This document shows positions 26,990 through 35,275 of a DNA stretch of 64,000 nucleotides, one piece after another. The position numbers and the translations under genes are program-made. Each line of letters opens with the position of its first letter. Positions within the stretch are counted from its first letter, which is position 1. The notes beneath the pieces were generated by a model. It was not told the DNA's origin. It ran no database searches and saw only the letters and a list, made by a program, of their open reading frames with translations. Where the stretch lies: NCBI RefSeq assembly GCF_017912555.1, contig NZ_JAERSD010000001.1:1-64000 (forward strand). Direction: 5' to 3'. The DNA comes from Bacillus sp. REN3. GTDB lineage: Bacteria > Bacillota > Bacilli > Bacillales > Cytobacillaceae.

Positions 26990-27781
26990 TTGCTGCGTCC
27001 AACGGTTGGTTTAGCACTTGGTTCTGGGGGCGCGCGGGGCTTCGCTCATTTGGGCGTCATCAAAGTGCTGCACGAAGAAGGGATCCCGATTGACTTGATT
27101 GCCGGCAGCAGCATGGGAGCCCTCGTTGCCGCATTTTATGGGGCTGGGCGTGATGTCGAGCGTCTTTACAAACTCTCAAGAGTATTTAAAAGAAAATATT
27201 ACCTTGATTTCACCGTCCCGAAAATGGGGTTCATCGCAGGAAAAAGAGTCAAAGAACTGATCAGGATTTTTACCCATGGCATGATGATCGAACAACTGGA
27301 TATTCCGATCGGGATTGTTGCCACCGATCTTGTATCCGGCGAAAAGGTTGTCTTCAAGAAGGGGCCAATTGCCGAAGCGGTCCGTGCCAGTATCGCAATA
27401 CCTGGTATCTTCGTACCCGAAAAAATGGATGGCCGGCTTTTTGTTGATGGAGGCGTAGTCGATATGATCCCTGTGTCCGTAGCCAGGAAAATGGGGGCCG
27501 ACATCGTCATTGCGGTCGATGTTTCAAACGTAAAGCCATCGGCAGATGTCAGTTCGATTCTGGATGTCATCATGCAAAGCATCGATATCATGCAAATGGA
27601 ATTGGTTTCCAACCGTGAGGTCGCTTCTGATATCATGATTCGTCCCAAGGTTGAAATGTTCAATTCCAGGGCATTTACTAATATTGAAGAAATCATTAAG
27701 ATGGGCGAAGAAGAAGCTAAGAAGCATATAGACAAAATCAAGCAATGTATACAGCATTGGAAGGAGTCCCAGTCAGAATGA
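26990..27781 (+). CDS. ylbK: YlbK, patatin-like phospholipase family protein
   Basis: A 263-residue patatin-fold protein. The oxyanion motif GSGGARGFAHLG is near residue 11, the nucleophile elbow GSSMGA near 40 (Ser-41 area) and the catalytic aspartate in VDGGVVD near 148, so the Ser-Asp dyad is intact. The family hydrolyses lipid ester bonds; the natural substrate is unknown. It starts with TTG eight bases after AAGGGGG. It overlaps ylbL by an ATGA. Confidence 0.92.
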   Translation: MLRPTVGLALGSGGARGFAHLGVIKVLHEEGIPIDLIAGSSMGALVAAFYGAGRDVERLYKLSRVFKRKYYLDFTVPKMGFIAGKRVKELIRIFTHGMMIEQLDIPIGIVATDLVSGEKVVFKKGPIAEAVRASIAIPGIFVPEKMDGRLFVDGGVVDMIPVSVARKMGADIVIAVDVSNVKPSADVSSILDVIMQSIDIMQMELVSNREVASDIMIRPKVEMFNSRAFTNIEEIIKMGEEEAKKHIDKIKQCIQHWKESQSE

Positions 27782-28803
27782 AAAGAAAATTCCCGATCAG
27801 GCTGTCCATCCTGGCGGCCTTGATATTATTTGCTAGTGCCTTTTATTACTTGCCTTTTTATGTATCAAAACCAGGCATGGCCAAAGAACTCGAGCCAATC
27901 ATCAAGGTTGAGGGGGGCTATGAGGAAGAAGGAAACTTCATGCTGACAACTGTCAGGATGGGAAGGGCGAATATTTACGCTTACTTAATTGCCCAATTCA
28001 GCAAGTATCAGGAAATTTACCCTGTTGAAGAAATCAGGGCGGAGGATGAAACAGACAAAGAATATACGATCAGGCAGCTTCATATGATGGACAATTCCAA
28101 GACGGCTGCGATTGAAGTTGCCTATAAAAAGGCCGGCATCCCAGTGGAATATGATTTTAAAGGTGTATATGTCCTAAGGGTGCTTCCCGATATGCCTGCA
28201 GAGGGAAAGCTTAAACCTGGTGACCATGTTTTTGAGGTTGATGGCAACCCGTTCGCATCCGCGAATGATTTCATCGATTATGTAAGCTCCAAAAAGGCTG
28301 GAGACATTGTTAAGCTTTCTTTCAAGCGGAATGGCAAGACAATGGATACAGAAATCCCTCTCAAGGCTTTTGACGATGGGAGCGGCAAAGCAGGTGTGGG
28401 AATCCAGCTTGTTGACGATAAAGAAATCAAAGTGGAGCCGGATGTGACCGTTGAATCAGAAGAAATAGGGGGTCCATCGGCTGGACTGATGTTTTCGCTG
28501 GAAATCTATAATCAGCTGACAAAGGAAGATTTGACAAAGGGCTATGATATCGCAGGCACGGGAACGATTTCGCCCGATGGCACAGTAGGAAGGATTGGAG
28601 GAATCCAGCAAAAAATCGTTGCCGCAGATAAAGCAGGGGCTGAATTGTTTTTTGCGCCATTTGAAAAAGGAGCGAAGGACTCAAATTACGAAGAGGCACT
28701 GGAAGCAGCAAAGGACATTGACACAAAGATGAAAATCATTCCGATTGATACATTTGATGAAGCAGTTGCCTACTTGGAAAAAATGAAGAAAAAAACAAGC
28801 TGA
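27778..28803 (+). CDS. ylbL: YlbL, PDZ-Lon type membrane protease
   Basis: A 341-residue protein with an N-terminal membrane helix, a PDZ domain (residues about 125-200, PDMPAEGKLKPGDHVFEVDG) and a C-terminal Lon-type proteolytic domain. The Ser-Lys dyad is visible: serine in GGPSAGLM near residue 237 and lysine in IVAADKAGAEL near 282. In B. subtilis YlbL is reported as one of two proteases that clear the division inhibitor YneA after DNA damage. The start at ATG 27778 overlaps the ylbK stop and gives the B. subtilis length; AAGGAG is eleven bases upstream. Confidence 0.93.
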   Translation: MKRKFPIRLSILAALILFASAFYYLPFYVSKPGMAKELEPIIKVEGGYEEEGNFMLTTVRMGRANIYAYLIAQFSKYQEIYPVEEIRAEDETDKEYTIRQLHMMDNSKTAAIEVAYKKAGIPVEYDFKGVYVLRVLPDMPAEGKLKPGDHVFEVDGNPFASANDFIDYVSSKKAGDIVKLSFKRNGKTMDTEIPLKAFDDGSGKAGVGIQLVDDKEIKVEPDVTVESEEIGGPSAGLMFSLEIYNQLTKEDLTKGYDIAGTGTISPDGTVGRIGGIQQKIVAADKAGAELFFAPFEKGAKDSNYEEALEAAKDIDTKMKIIPIDTFDEAVAYLEKMKKKTS

Positions 28804-28822
28804 AAAACCAGCTTGTTTTTTT
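28793..28822. terminator. Terminator overlapping the ylbL stop codon
   Basis: AAACAAGCTG (28793-28802) pairs with CAGCTTGTTT (28809-28818), then T's. It lies between convergent ylbL and tmcAL. Confidence 0.9.
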
Positions 28823-30038
28823 ATGGATCCAGCATGATTGGAGGGTGTGAGAACTCCTCGGCAAGAAGTTTCTCCTGTCCGGGTCCCTGAAGCCCAAGAG
28901 CGTAAATCCGGGATGATCTGACATCCAGGCAAATGTTCCGTCCAGAGAATGAAGAAAGCTTGGAGACGACTGGAAGCAAAAAATCTTTTTTGTTCATTTT
29001 TAAATAATCCCTGCCTTTTGCAGTTGCCCCAAGCAATCGTAAATAGCCAGCAGTGTTATCTTCTTTTTTGATCTCCGTTTTTCTTGTGTTCGTCAGGATG
29101 TGCAAGCAGACTCTCTGAAGCCTAGTCCACGTATATCGTTTTGTTTTGATCGTTTCCATGAATCCCTGGAAGGAGGAAGAAGCTGCAGCGGCGGCAGCCA
29201 GCCTGTTTTCAAGACCTTCTTCCACTTCATAAATTTCCTGGAGTTCTGAAGCACTGCTTTGCAGGAGCTTGTACTTTAGCAGCGGCCAATAGTTTTCCCA
29301 GGAATGGAAGCCGCCATAGCGTTCCTTGTAGAGGATCAGCTGTGCAAAGGTAGAAGCTGGGACAAGTCCCGAAATCGCCTCAAGTTCGCCACCTTTGCCG
29401 AACAATGCCTTCCTGATACTAGTAGCACTTGCTATGGTGGAGGAAGAAAAATATTCATCGTGATAACCAGCACTTTTTCTTACGATCGTGAAAGGCTTCA
29501 TGCTGCTGCCCTGCCTGTTGATGGCCTGCATGTAATGAAGCCCAAGAATGTTATTGGGACTGGAGATGTCGACGAATTCCTGATCGGGCTCCATTGATTG
29601 GAAGCTGAGGGAAATGGCTTTTGGATAGCTGCAGCCGCCCCCGGTAAAAAACTTAATGTTCTCCTGGAATCTTTCATCATTTTCTTCAAGGAAACGAACC
29701 GTTTTATGGAAAGCCTCGATTTTTCCAGACTCACTCCCAAAACAGAGCGTATCACAACCTGAAGCGGACAGAATCGAAACGGCTCCTTCGGCAAAGATTT
29801 CAGCATGCTGGGTCGCAAACTGGTAGGGCAGTTCGAAAACGAGATCAACCCCGGCTTCAAGAGCCATTTTTGTCCGCGACCATTTTGAAACGAGGGCAGG
29901 TTCTCCCCGCTGCAGGAAATTTCCGCTCATCGCGGCTATCGCGATGTCGGCCCCTGTCAGTTTTTTTGCCTGCTTGAGGTGAAAGGCATGGCCATTATGG
30001 AATGGATTATATTCGACTACAACACCAACAGCTTTCAT
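28821..30038 (-). CDS. tmcAL: tRNA(Met) cytidine acetate ligase TmcAL
   Basis: A 405-residue nucleotidyltransferase-like enzyme (YlbM). The N-terminal signature VVEYNPFHNGHAFHL (residues 7-21) carries the HxGH-type motif and SGNFLQRGEPA is near residue 39; FGSESGKIEAF and SATSIRKAL follow. It forms ac4C at the wobble base of elongator tRNA-Met using acetate and ATP, as shown for B. subtilis. The start follows AAGGAG by about eight bases. It is divergent from ylbN. Confidence 0.94.
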   Translation of the reverse strand: MKAVGVVVEYNPFHNGHAFHLKQAKKLTGADIAIAAMSGNFLQRGEPALVSKWSRTKMALEAGVDLVFELPYQFATQHAEIFAEGAVSILSASGCDTLCFGSESGKIEAFHKTVRFLEENDERFQENIKFFTGGGCSYPKAISLSFQSMEPDQEFVDISSPNNILGLHYMQAINRQGSSMKPFTIVRKSAGYHDEYFSSSTIASATSIRKALFGKGGELEAISGLVPASTFAQLILYKERYGGFHSWENYWPLLKYKLLQSSASELQEIYEVEEGLENRLAAAAAASSSFQGFMETIKTKRYTWTRLQRVCLHILTNTRKTEIKKEDNTAGYLRLLGATAKGRDYLKMNKKDFLLPVVSKLSSFSGRNICLDVRSSRIYALGLQGPGQEKLLAEEFSHPPIMLDP

Positions 30039-30129
30039 TCCTGTTCTCCTTCATGATAAGATGGAACATACATCGTTACATGTTTATTTTTCAGTATGAA
30101 TGACTAAATTATAGTGTAAAGAAAAAATA

Positions 30130-30158
30130 TTGACAAATGATTGAGCGAAAGCTATAAT
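30130..30158 (+). promoter_or_regulatory. Perfect-consensus sigma-A promoter of ylbN-rpmF
   Basis: TTGACA (30130-30135), exactly 17 bases, TATAAT (30153-30158). It is a full match in both hexamers, fitting strong ribosomal protein expression. Confidence 0.92.
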
Positions 30159-30184
30159 TACCTTTGTTGCCTTGGGGTGATTTT

Positions 30185-30706
30185 ATGAAATGGACAATAA
30201 GTCAGATACAAAAACATCGAAACAAGGAATTCCTGATTGACGAAACGGTACGGATGGATTCGGTCAAGGAAACAGATCCCGAAATCCGCGAGGTTTCTCC
30301 CATAAAGCTGAGCGGTAGAGCGGATATCAGCGCCTCGAAAGTGACTTTCCAGATTAGGATCCAGGGGCATATGATCCTGCCGTGTTCCCGGACGTTAGTT
30401 GATGTTAGATACCCGATTGATGTTGAAACCACAGAGACATTCGTCCTTAACGGCCACGACTATGTAGCTGAAGAGGATGTTTATCAAGTAAAAGGCGATG
30501 TCATTGACCTGGAGCCGGTCATCCGTGAAATTCTTTTGCTGGAAGTTCCGATGCAAGTTTTCTGTGATGATGCGGATGGACAGGAAGGCGCACCCCAGTC
30601 AGGGAAGGATTGGGAAGTGATCGAGGAACAGGAAAAGCAGGAAAAGCTTGATCCCCGCCTTGCCGGACTTGCAAAGTTCTTTGAGGACAAAGATTCCTCT
30701 GACTAA
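30185..30706 (+). CDS. ylbN: YceD/DUF177 family protein YlbN
   Basis: A 173-residue acidic protein of the YceD family, which is nearly always encoded before rpmF. The central pattern [13 protein letters not shown] and the C-terminal conserved [14 protein letters not shown] are visible. The E. coli and plant homologs take part in 23S rRNA accumulation or 50S assembly. I start it at ATG 30185 after GGGGTGA; upstream TTG codons in frame (30164) precede the ribosome site and are rejected. Confidence 0.92.
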   Translation: MKWTISQIQKHRNKEFLIDETVRMDSVKETDPEIREVSPIKLSGRADISASKVTFQIRIQGHMILPCSRTLVDVRYPIDVETTETFVLNGHDYVAEEDVYQVKGDVIDLEPVIREILLLEVPMQVFCDDADGQEGAPQSGKDWEVIEEQEKQEKLDPRLAGLAKFFEDKDSSD

Positions 30707-30789
30707 TGAATCGATTGAAAAAGAGCGTGAGGGTCCAGCATGGACTGGCCTTCATCAACTTTCTTATTCTCTTTAAGGAGGTGGGAAGA

Positions 30790-30963
30790 ATGGCTGTACC
30801 ATTTAGAAGAACGTCTAAAACTGCAAAAAGAAAACGCCGTACTCATTTTAAATTACAAGTTCCGGGTATGGTAGCATGCCCAAACTGCGGTGAAATGAAA
30901 CTTGCTCACCGCGTTTGCAAAGCTTGCGGAACATACAAAGGAAAAGAAGTTGTAAACGACTGA
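30790..30963 (+). CDS. rpmF: 50S ribosomal protein L32
   Basis: A 57-residue basic protein, [19 protein letters not shown] at the start, with a zinc ribbon CPNC ... CKAC (residues about 30-46). This is the zinc-bound form of L32. AAGGAGGTGG is eight bases before the ATG. It is the second gene of the ylbN unit and is followed by a strong terminator. Confidence 0.97.
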   Translation: MAVPFRRTSKTAKRKRRTHFKLQVPGMVACPNCGEMKLAHRVCKACGTYKGKEVVND

Positions 30964-30974
30964 TTTCCTGAAAG

Positions 30975-31012
30975 AAGAGCACAGGATGCATCTGCATTCC
31001 TGTGCTCTTTTT
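30975..31012 (+). terminator. Terminator of ylbN-rpmF
   Basis: AAGAGCACAGGA (30975-30986) pairs with TCCTGTGCTCTT (30998-31009), followed by T's. Confidence 0.92.
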
Positions 31013-31338
31013 TATGGGGTTGTTTTCTTCTCCTTTGCTGATTTTTAATAATGCAGAAATAGTACTCCTTCTGTACCCCTTATGTCTCAAAAAAATAAAC
31101 CGGGCATACTTGCCGGAAATTCATAGCCATTATGAAGCCATCATTCGCAGCAGAAAGTTGATTCCGCACTCTTCAGTGTAGATAAGAAGAGTGTCTCCCA
31201 AGGCAATGTCCATTGGAAGACAATCGGACCGCTTCTTTATAAGGTTCGCCACTCGCTGTTTTTTCTTTATTTGCTAACTTCCACTGATAATTGATAAAAT
31301 TTTAAGAGTCTATGAATGTCGGTTATAGGAGGAGAAAG
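31013..31338. other. Intergenic stretch between rpmF and the crotonase gene
   Basis: About 325 bases without a gene. It holds the promoter of the crotonase-family gene, which I cannot place with confidence. Confidence 0.4.
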
Positions 31339-32100
31339 ATGGGAGCATACACGATATCGAGGGAACAGGGCGGCATTTTGCTTTTTACGATCACCAAGCC
31401 GGAAAGAAGGAATGCTGTTGATTATGAAGTGATGGACGGGCTTGAACAGGCAATTGAAATGGCAGAGGAAGATGCTGTGAAAGTGTTGGCTATCACAGGT
31501 ATGGGGGACCAGGCGTTTTGCTCAGGCGGGGATTTATCGGTCTTTCATTCATTGAAGACCGAGGAACAGGCATATGCCATGCTATCGAGGATGGCAGGGA
31601 TCTTATACAGGCTTCTCATCCTGCCGAAGCCGACGATCGCGGTCATGAATGGCACTGCAGTTGGCGGGGGCTGTGAGATTGCTTCAGCATGCGATTTCAG
31701 GATTGCCCGGAAGGGAACGAAAGCAGGATTTGTCCAGGGAAATCTTGCAATTACGACAGGCTGGGGCGGGGGATCGATCTTGCTTGAGAAGCTTCCTCAG
31801 CATACAGCATTCAAATTATTGATAGGTGCAAGAATTTACACTGCTGAAGAATTGAAAGAAACAGGTTTCATCCAAGCTACATTCGAAGACAACCCACTTA
31901 AAGCATGTTTCGATTTCCTTAAGGATACGCTGGACAAGGAAGTGTCAGTCTTGAAAGCATATAAGTCCCTTATAAGAGAGAAGTGGATCCTGGATGATAT
32001 GAAGGAAAGAATGGAAAAAGAAGCAGCGAATTGTGCGATTCTTTGGGAGAATGATGCCCACCACAAAAAAGTGGAAGAATTCGCGAGGAGAAAAAAATAA
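31339..32100 (+). CDS. Enoyl-CoA hydratase/isomerase (crotonase) family protein
   Basis: A 253-residue crotonase-fold protein. The two oxyanion-hole segments are clear: FCSGGDLSVF near residue 60 and GTAVGGGCEIASACD near 107. At the second catalytic position of classic hydratases the sequence is GNLAITTGWGG, so the usual catalytic glutamate pair is not complete; it may act on another acyl-CoA. The start follows AGGAGG by six bases. It is not in this position in B. subtilis and is separated from the acyl-CoA carboxylase cassette (33.7 kb) by gerR and ylbP. Confidence 0.87.
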   Translation: MGAYTISREQGGILLFTITKPERRNAVDYEVMDGLEQAIEMAEEDAVKVLAITGMGDQAFCSGGDLSVFHSLKTEEQAYAMLSRMAGILYRLLILPKPTIAVMNGTAVGGGCEIASACDFRIARKGTKAGFVQGNLAITTGWGGGSILLEKLPQHTAFKLLIGARIYTAEELKETGFIQATFEDNPLKACFDFLKDTLDKEVSVLKAYKSLIREKWILDDMKERMEKEAANCAILWENDAHHKKVEEFARRKK

Positions 32101-32182
32101 TAATGGATTATGGCTTGATATCAGTCTATCTTTCCTATCAGATACATATATATGGATAAAAAACAGTAGGAGGGATTGACTG

Positions 32183-32788
32183 ATGCCATTAACCCGTCAA
32201 GATGCCTGGTCACAGGATGAAGATTTATTGCTGGCTGAAGTTGTGCTGCGAAATATCCGTGAAGGCGGAACACAATTGAAAGCTTTTGAAGAAGTAGGGA
32301 AAAAACTCTCACGAACAGCCGCCGCCTGCGGTTTCCGATGGAATTCATTTGTCCGCAAGCAGTATAAATCGGGAATTGAATTAGCGAAAAAACAACGGAA
32401 AGAAGCGAAGAAGCAGACAAAGAGCGAACAGGGTACAGAGCCTCCGCTTGTACCTGACGATAGGAAAACATCCGAGAAAGTGGAAGAAGCGAAACTGACT
32501 TTGAATGATGTGAAACGTTATCTGGATGATCTCTATGAAAAAGCCGGTACAGGAAGCCATAGTGAAAGCCATCAAAGGATCAAGGAACTTGAAAAACAAC
32601 TCTTTTACTTGTCTGCTGAAAATGAAAAGTTGGAAATTCAGTTAAAATCGATGGAAGAAGATTATCGTGATTTAATTGATATTATGGAGCGTGCAAGGAA
32701 AAGGGTTGTCTTAAGAGAGGATGGTTACCAGCAAAAAGTTAAATTCCAGGCCGATGCCAGCGGGAACCTTGCAAAGCTTGAAAAATGA
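32183..32788 (+). CDS. gerR: GerR/YlbO, RsfA-family sporulation transcription factor
   Basis: A 201-residue regulator. The N-terminal 55 residues form a Myb/SANT-like helix-turn-helix ([39 protein letters not shown]). A basic linker follows, and the C-terminal half (residues 110-180) is a coiled coil ([19 protein letters not shown]). The RsfA family has a forespore member (RsfA) and a mother-cell member (GerR, formerly YlbO) in B. subtilis. The position next to ylbP and downstream of rpmF identifies this as GerR, which modulates sigma-E and later mother-cell genes. RBS AGGAGGGA precedes the ATG. Confidence 0.9.
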   Translation: MPLTRQDAWSQDEDLLLAEVVLRNIREGGTQLKAFEEVGKKLSRTAAACGFRWNSFVRKQYKSGIELAKKQRKEAKKQTKSEQGTEPPLVPDDRKTSEKVEEAKLTLNDVKRYLDDLYEKAGTGSHSESHQRIKELEKQLFYLSAENEKLEIQLKSMEEDYRDLIDIMERARKRVVLREDGYQQKVKFQADASGNLAKLEK

Positions 32789-32935
32789 AAGGAAAAGCAG
32801 CCTGAACGATGGGCGGCAACATAAGTGAAGCTGTTCAGGCGGTGATGGTTATCCTGCCGGCCGCGGCTGACAGTAATACTTATTCAATATGCGCTGTATT
32901 CCAACTTGCTGCACATCTTTGCACTCTTAATATGT

Positions 32936-32969
32936 AAAAAAACGCCTGCTGGATAATAACGAGCAGGCG
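32936..32969 (-). terminator. Terminator of ylbP (minus strand)
   Basis: CGCCTGCT (32943-32950) pairs with AGCAGGCG (32962-32969); on the minus strand it is followed by a run of seven T's. Confidence 0.88.
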
Positions 32970-32994
32970 CTTCCTTTAGATTGAGCCAAGGTAC

Positions 32995-33474
32995 TTATTG
33001 TATTTGTTCAGACACGCCGGCAGGGTACCAAAGAAGCGGGTTTTCTCCGCGGTCCCTTTCTACATCATAGTGAACTGGGGTGAAGCCCATCTTTTCCCAG
33101 AAACCTTGTGACTTTATCCTAGGATTCGTCTTGATAGGCAGTCCGAACCTTTTTGCGAATTCGACAAGGGTCTTGCCATAGCCTTTCCCTTGATAATCAG
33201 GCAGCACTTCAAGCTTCCAAAGCTCAAGGTAATCCTGAGGCGGTTCGAAATAACGGTCAAATTTCGCCTGCACTTGATAAAGGCTCATTCGGGCTACAAG
33301 CTTATCGCCAAAATAAATGCCATAAAATGGAGAGTCACTGTCATTTTCAACAATATTGGCTTCCAAGTCCTCGAGCATGGACAATTCCTGGTGGCCATAC
33401 TCCTTGAATTTCTTGAATTCTTCAAGGGTCTTGTAGTTGATCTTTAACTTTTCCACTTTCTGCTCCACATTCAT
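32995..33474 (-). CDS. ylbP: YlbP, GNAT family N-acetyltransferase
   Basis: A 159-residue protein with the GNAT acetyl-CoA signature LEVLPDYQGKGYGKTLVEFAK (shown in part, near residue 90; the Q/RxxGxG/A loop is QGKGYG). The N-terminal block (INYKTLEEFKKFKEYG and SMLEDLEANI) is highly conserved with YlbP of B. subtilis. The acceptor is unknown. ATG 33474 lies directly after GGGGGA; the GTG two codons in (33468) has better spacing, so the true start may be there. Confidence 0.9.
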   Translation of the reverse strand: MNVEQKVEKLKINYKTLEEFKKFKEYGHQELSMLEDLEANIVENDSDSPFYGIYFGDKLVARMSLYQVQAKFDRYFEPPQDYLELWKLEVLPDYQGKGYGKTLVEFAKRFGLPIKTNPRIKSQGFWEKMGFTPVHYDVERDRGENPLLWYPAGVSEQIQ

Positions 33475-33686
33475 TCCCCCAGTCTGCTGCCTCTTTGATT
33501 GAATTTATTGTTAAAGACGGCAGCAAAGTATTATAAATGATTTTTCACCTATTTTTATTATATTATAAAAACATAAAAAATTCTGCATTGGAAATCCAGA
33601 AAGCGGTTTCATTTTTTTGCAGGAAATAGACTGAATATTGTAGAATTTTATAAGTGAGCGTATTTTTAACTGAAAGGGGAAAAAGC

Positions 33687-35030
33687 GTGCAGAAAATTTT
33701 GATTGCAAACAGAGGGGAAGTTGCGCTTAGGATCATTCGGACATGCCAGGAGATGGGGATTGGGACCGTGGCCGTCTATTCGGACGCTGACAAGGATCTG
33801 CCGTTTGTAAAAGAAGCTGACATTGCTCACAGGATAGGCGAGCCGCCAGTTCAAAAGTCATATTTGAATGTCCGGGAGATCCTTCGGGTGGCGAAGGAAG
33901 AAAAAGTGGATGGCATCCATCCCGGGTACGGATTTTTATCAGAGAATGCGGACTTTGCCCGCAAGGCTGTCGAAGCAGGTTTCAAGTTCATCGGACCTTC
34001 TCCGGATACAATTGAAAAAATGGGAGATAAAATTGTTGCAAGGTCGACCATGGGAGCTGCAGGTGTCCCAGTGGTCCCAGGAAGTGAGTCAGGGATCAGG
34101 TCGCTTGAAGAAGCGGCTGGCCTTGCAAGTGAGATTGGATATCCGGTGATGCTGAAAGCAAGTGGAGGCGGAGGGGGCATCGGTATGGTGCTCTGTGAAA
34201 ATGAGCAAGCGCTCGCTAAGAATTTTGATTCGACGAAAGCGAGGGCTCGCGCTTATTTTGGTTCGGACGAGGTTTTTATCGAAAAGTACATCAAGAATGC
34301 TAGGCATGTGGAGGTCCAGATTTTTGGCGATAGCCATGGCAGCCATGTTCATTTATTCGAACGGGATTGCTCGATCCAGCGCCGCCATCAGAAGGTAATT
34401 GAAGAAGCACCTTCTCCGTTCCTGTCGGATGAAGCAAGGGAGAAAATGTATGATACAGCATTGAAGGCTGCCAAAGCAGTGGGATATATCAATGCAGGAA
34501 CCGTTGAGTTCATTGTCGATGAGAATGCGGATTTTTATTTCCTTGAAATGAATACAAGGCTCCAGGTAGAGCACCCTGTGACGGAAGCTATTACAGGGCT
34601 TGATCTTGTAAAATGGCAGATCATTGTTGCCCGGGGTGAGAAGCTTCCTCTTCGTCAGGAAGAAATCGAAAAGCAGGGTTCTGCGATCGAGTTCCGTCTG
34701 TATGCAGAGGATCCTGTAAGGTTCCTGCCATCACCGGGGACAATAAGTGAGTTCTCCTGGGACGAAACAGTCAATGTGAGAGTTGATTCCGGATATGGAT
34801 CCGGTTCCGTGGTCACACCATTCTATGACCCAATGGTCGCAAAATGCATCACAGCAGGCAGCTCCAGAGAATCGGCGATTGAGGCGGCGCAAGCATTCTT
34901 CTCGTCGCTGAAATTGGAAGGTATCAAATCGAATGCGCCTCTGTTCAAGGAAATTTTAGGCGAAGAAGGATTCCGGTCCGGCAATTATACAACAGCCTAT
35001 TTAACAGAAAGAAAACTAGCATCTAAATAG
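33687..35030 (+). CDS. Biotin carboxylase subunit of an acyl-CoA carboxylase
   Basis: A 447-residue biotin carboxylase of the AccC type. Biotin carboxylase N-domain begins KILIANRGEVALRIIRT; the ATP-grasp glycine loop KASGGGGGIGM is near residue 159; RRHQKVIEEAPSP near 235; and the active-site EMNTRLQVEHPVTE near 287. It carboxylates biotin on the carrier encoded next. GTG 33687 follows GAAAGGGGA; the frame is open to 33654 but the extra residues precede the ribosome site. It is likely a catabolic paralog of the fatty-acid accC, because it is grouped with an AccA/D-fused carboxyltransferase. Confidence 0.92.
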   Translation: MQKILIANRGEVALRIIRTCQEMGIGTVAVYSDADKDLPFVKEADIAHRIGEPPVQKSYLNVREILRVAKEEKVDGIHPGYGFLSENADFARKAVEAGFKFIGPSPDTIEKMGDKIVARSTMGAAGVPVVPGSESGIRSLEEAAGLASEIGYPVMLKASGGGGGIGMVLCENEQALAKNFDSTKARARAYFGSDEVFIEKYIKNARHVEVQIFGDSHGSHVHLFERDCSIQRRHQKVIEEAPSPFLSDEAREKMYDTALKAAKAVGYINAGTVEFIVDENADFYFLEMNTRLQVEHPVTEAITGLDLVKWQIIVARGEKLPLRQEEIEKQGSAIEFRLYAEDPVRFLPSPGTISEFSWDETVNVRVDSGYGSGSVVTPFYDPMVAKCITAGSSRESAIEAAQAFFSSLKLEGIKSNAPLFKEILGEEGFRSGNYTTAYLTERKLASK

Positions 35031-35041
35031 GAGGAATACAC

Positions 35042-35254
35042 ATGAAAGAAATTACAGCAAATATGGCAGGAACAGTCCTGAATGTACTAGTGGCAGCAGG
35101 AGACAAAGTCACCGAAGGACAGGAAGTACTGATGCTTGAATCGATGAAAATGGAAATCCCGGTTGAAAGCCAGGGTGCTGGAAGCGTATCGGAAATAAAA
35201 GTGAATGTCGGAGACTTCGTCAACGAAGGCGATGTCCTGCTCGTATTGGAATAA
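35042..35254 (+). CDS. Biotin carboxyl carrier protein (small, biotinyl-domain only)
   Basis: A 70-residue protein that is one biotinyl/lipoyl domain. The biotinylated lysine is K36 in the canonical ESMKMEIPV. It lacks the N-terminal extension of AccB, like YngHB of B. subtilis. It serves the carboxylase and carboxyltransferase on each side, with 11 and 21 bases between the genes, so the three are one operon. Confidence 0.94.
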   Translation: MKEITANMAGTVLNVLVAAGDKVTEGQEVLMLESMKMEIPVESQGAGSVSEIKVNVGDFVNEGDVLLVLE

Positions 35255-35275
35255 ACAAAGGTAAGGAGATGAACA

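Noticed and set aside
27199-27741. 180-codon open frame antisense to ylbK
   Set aside because: Low-complexity S/T/I-rich product, no ribosome site, shadow of the patatin gene.
32101-32182. Sigma-E promoter before gerR
   Set aside because: A GATATC and a GATACATA element are present but about 18 bases apart, too far for sigma-E.
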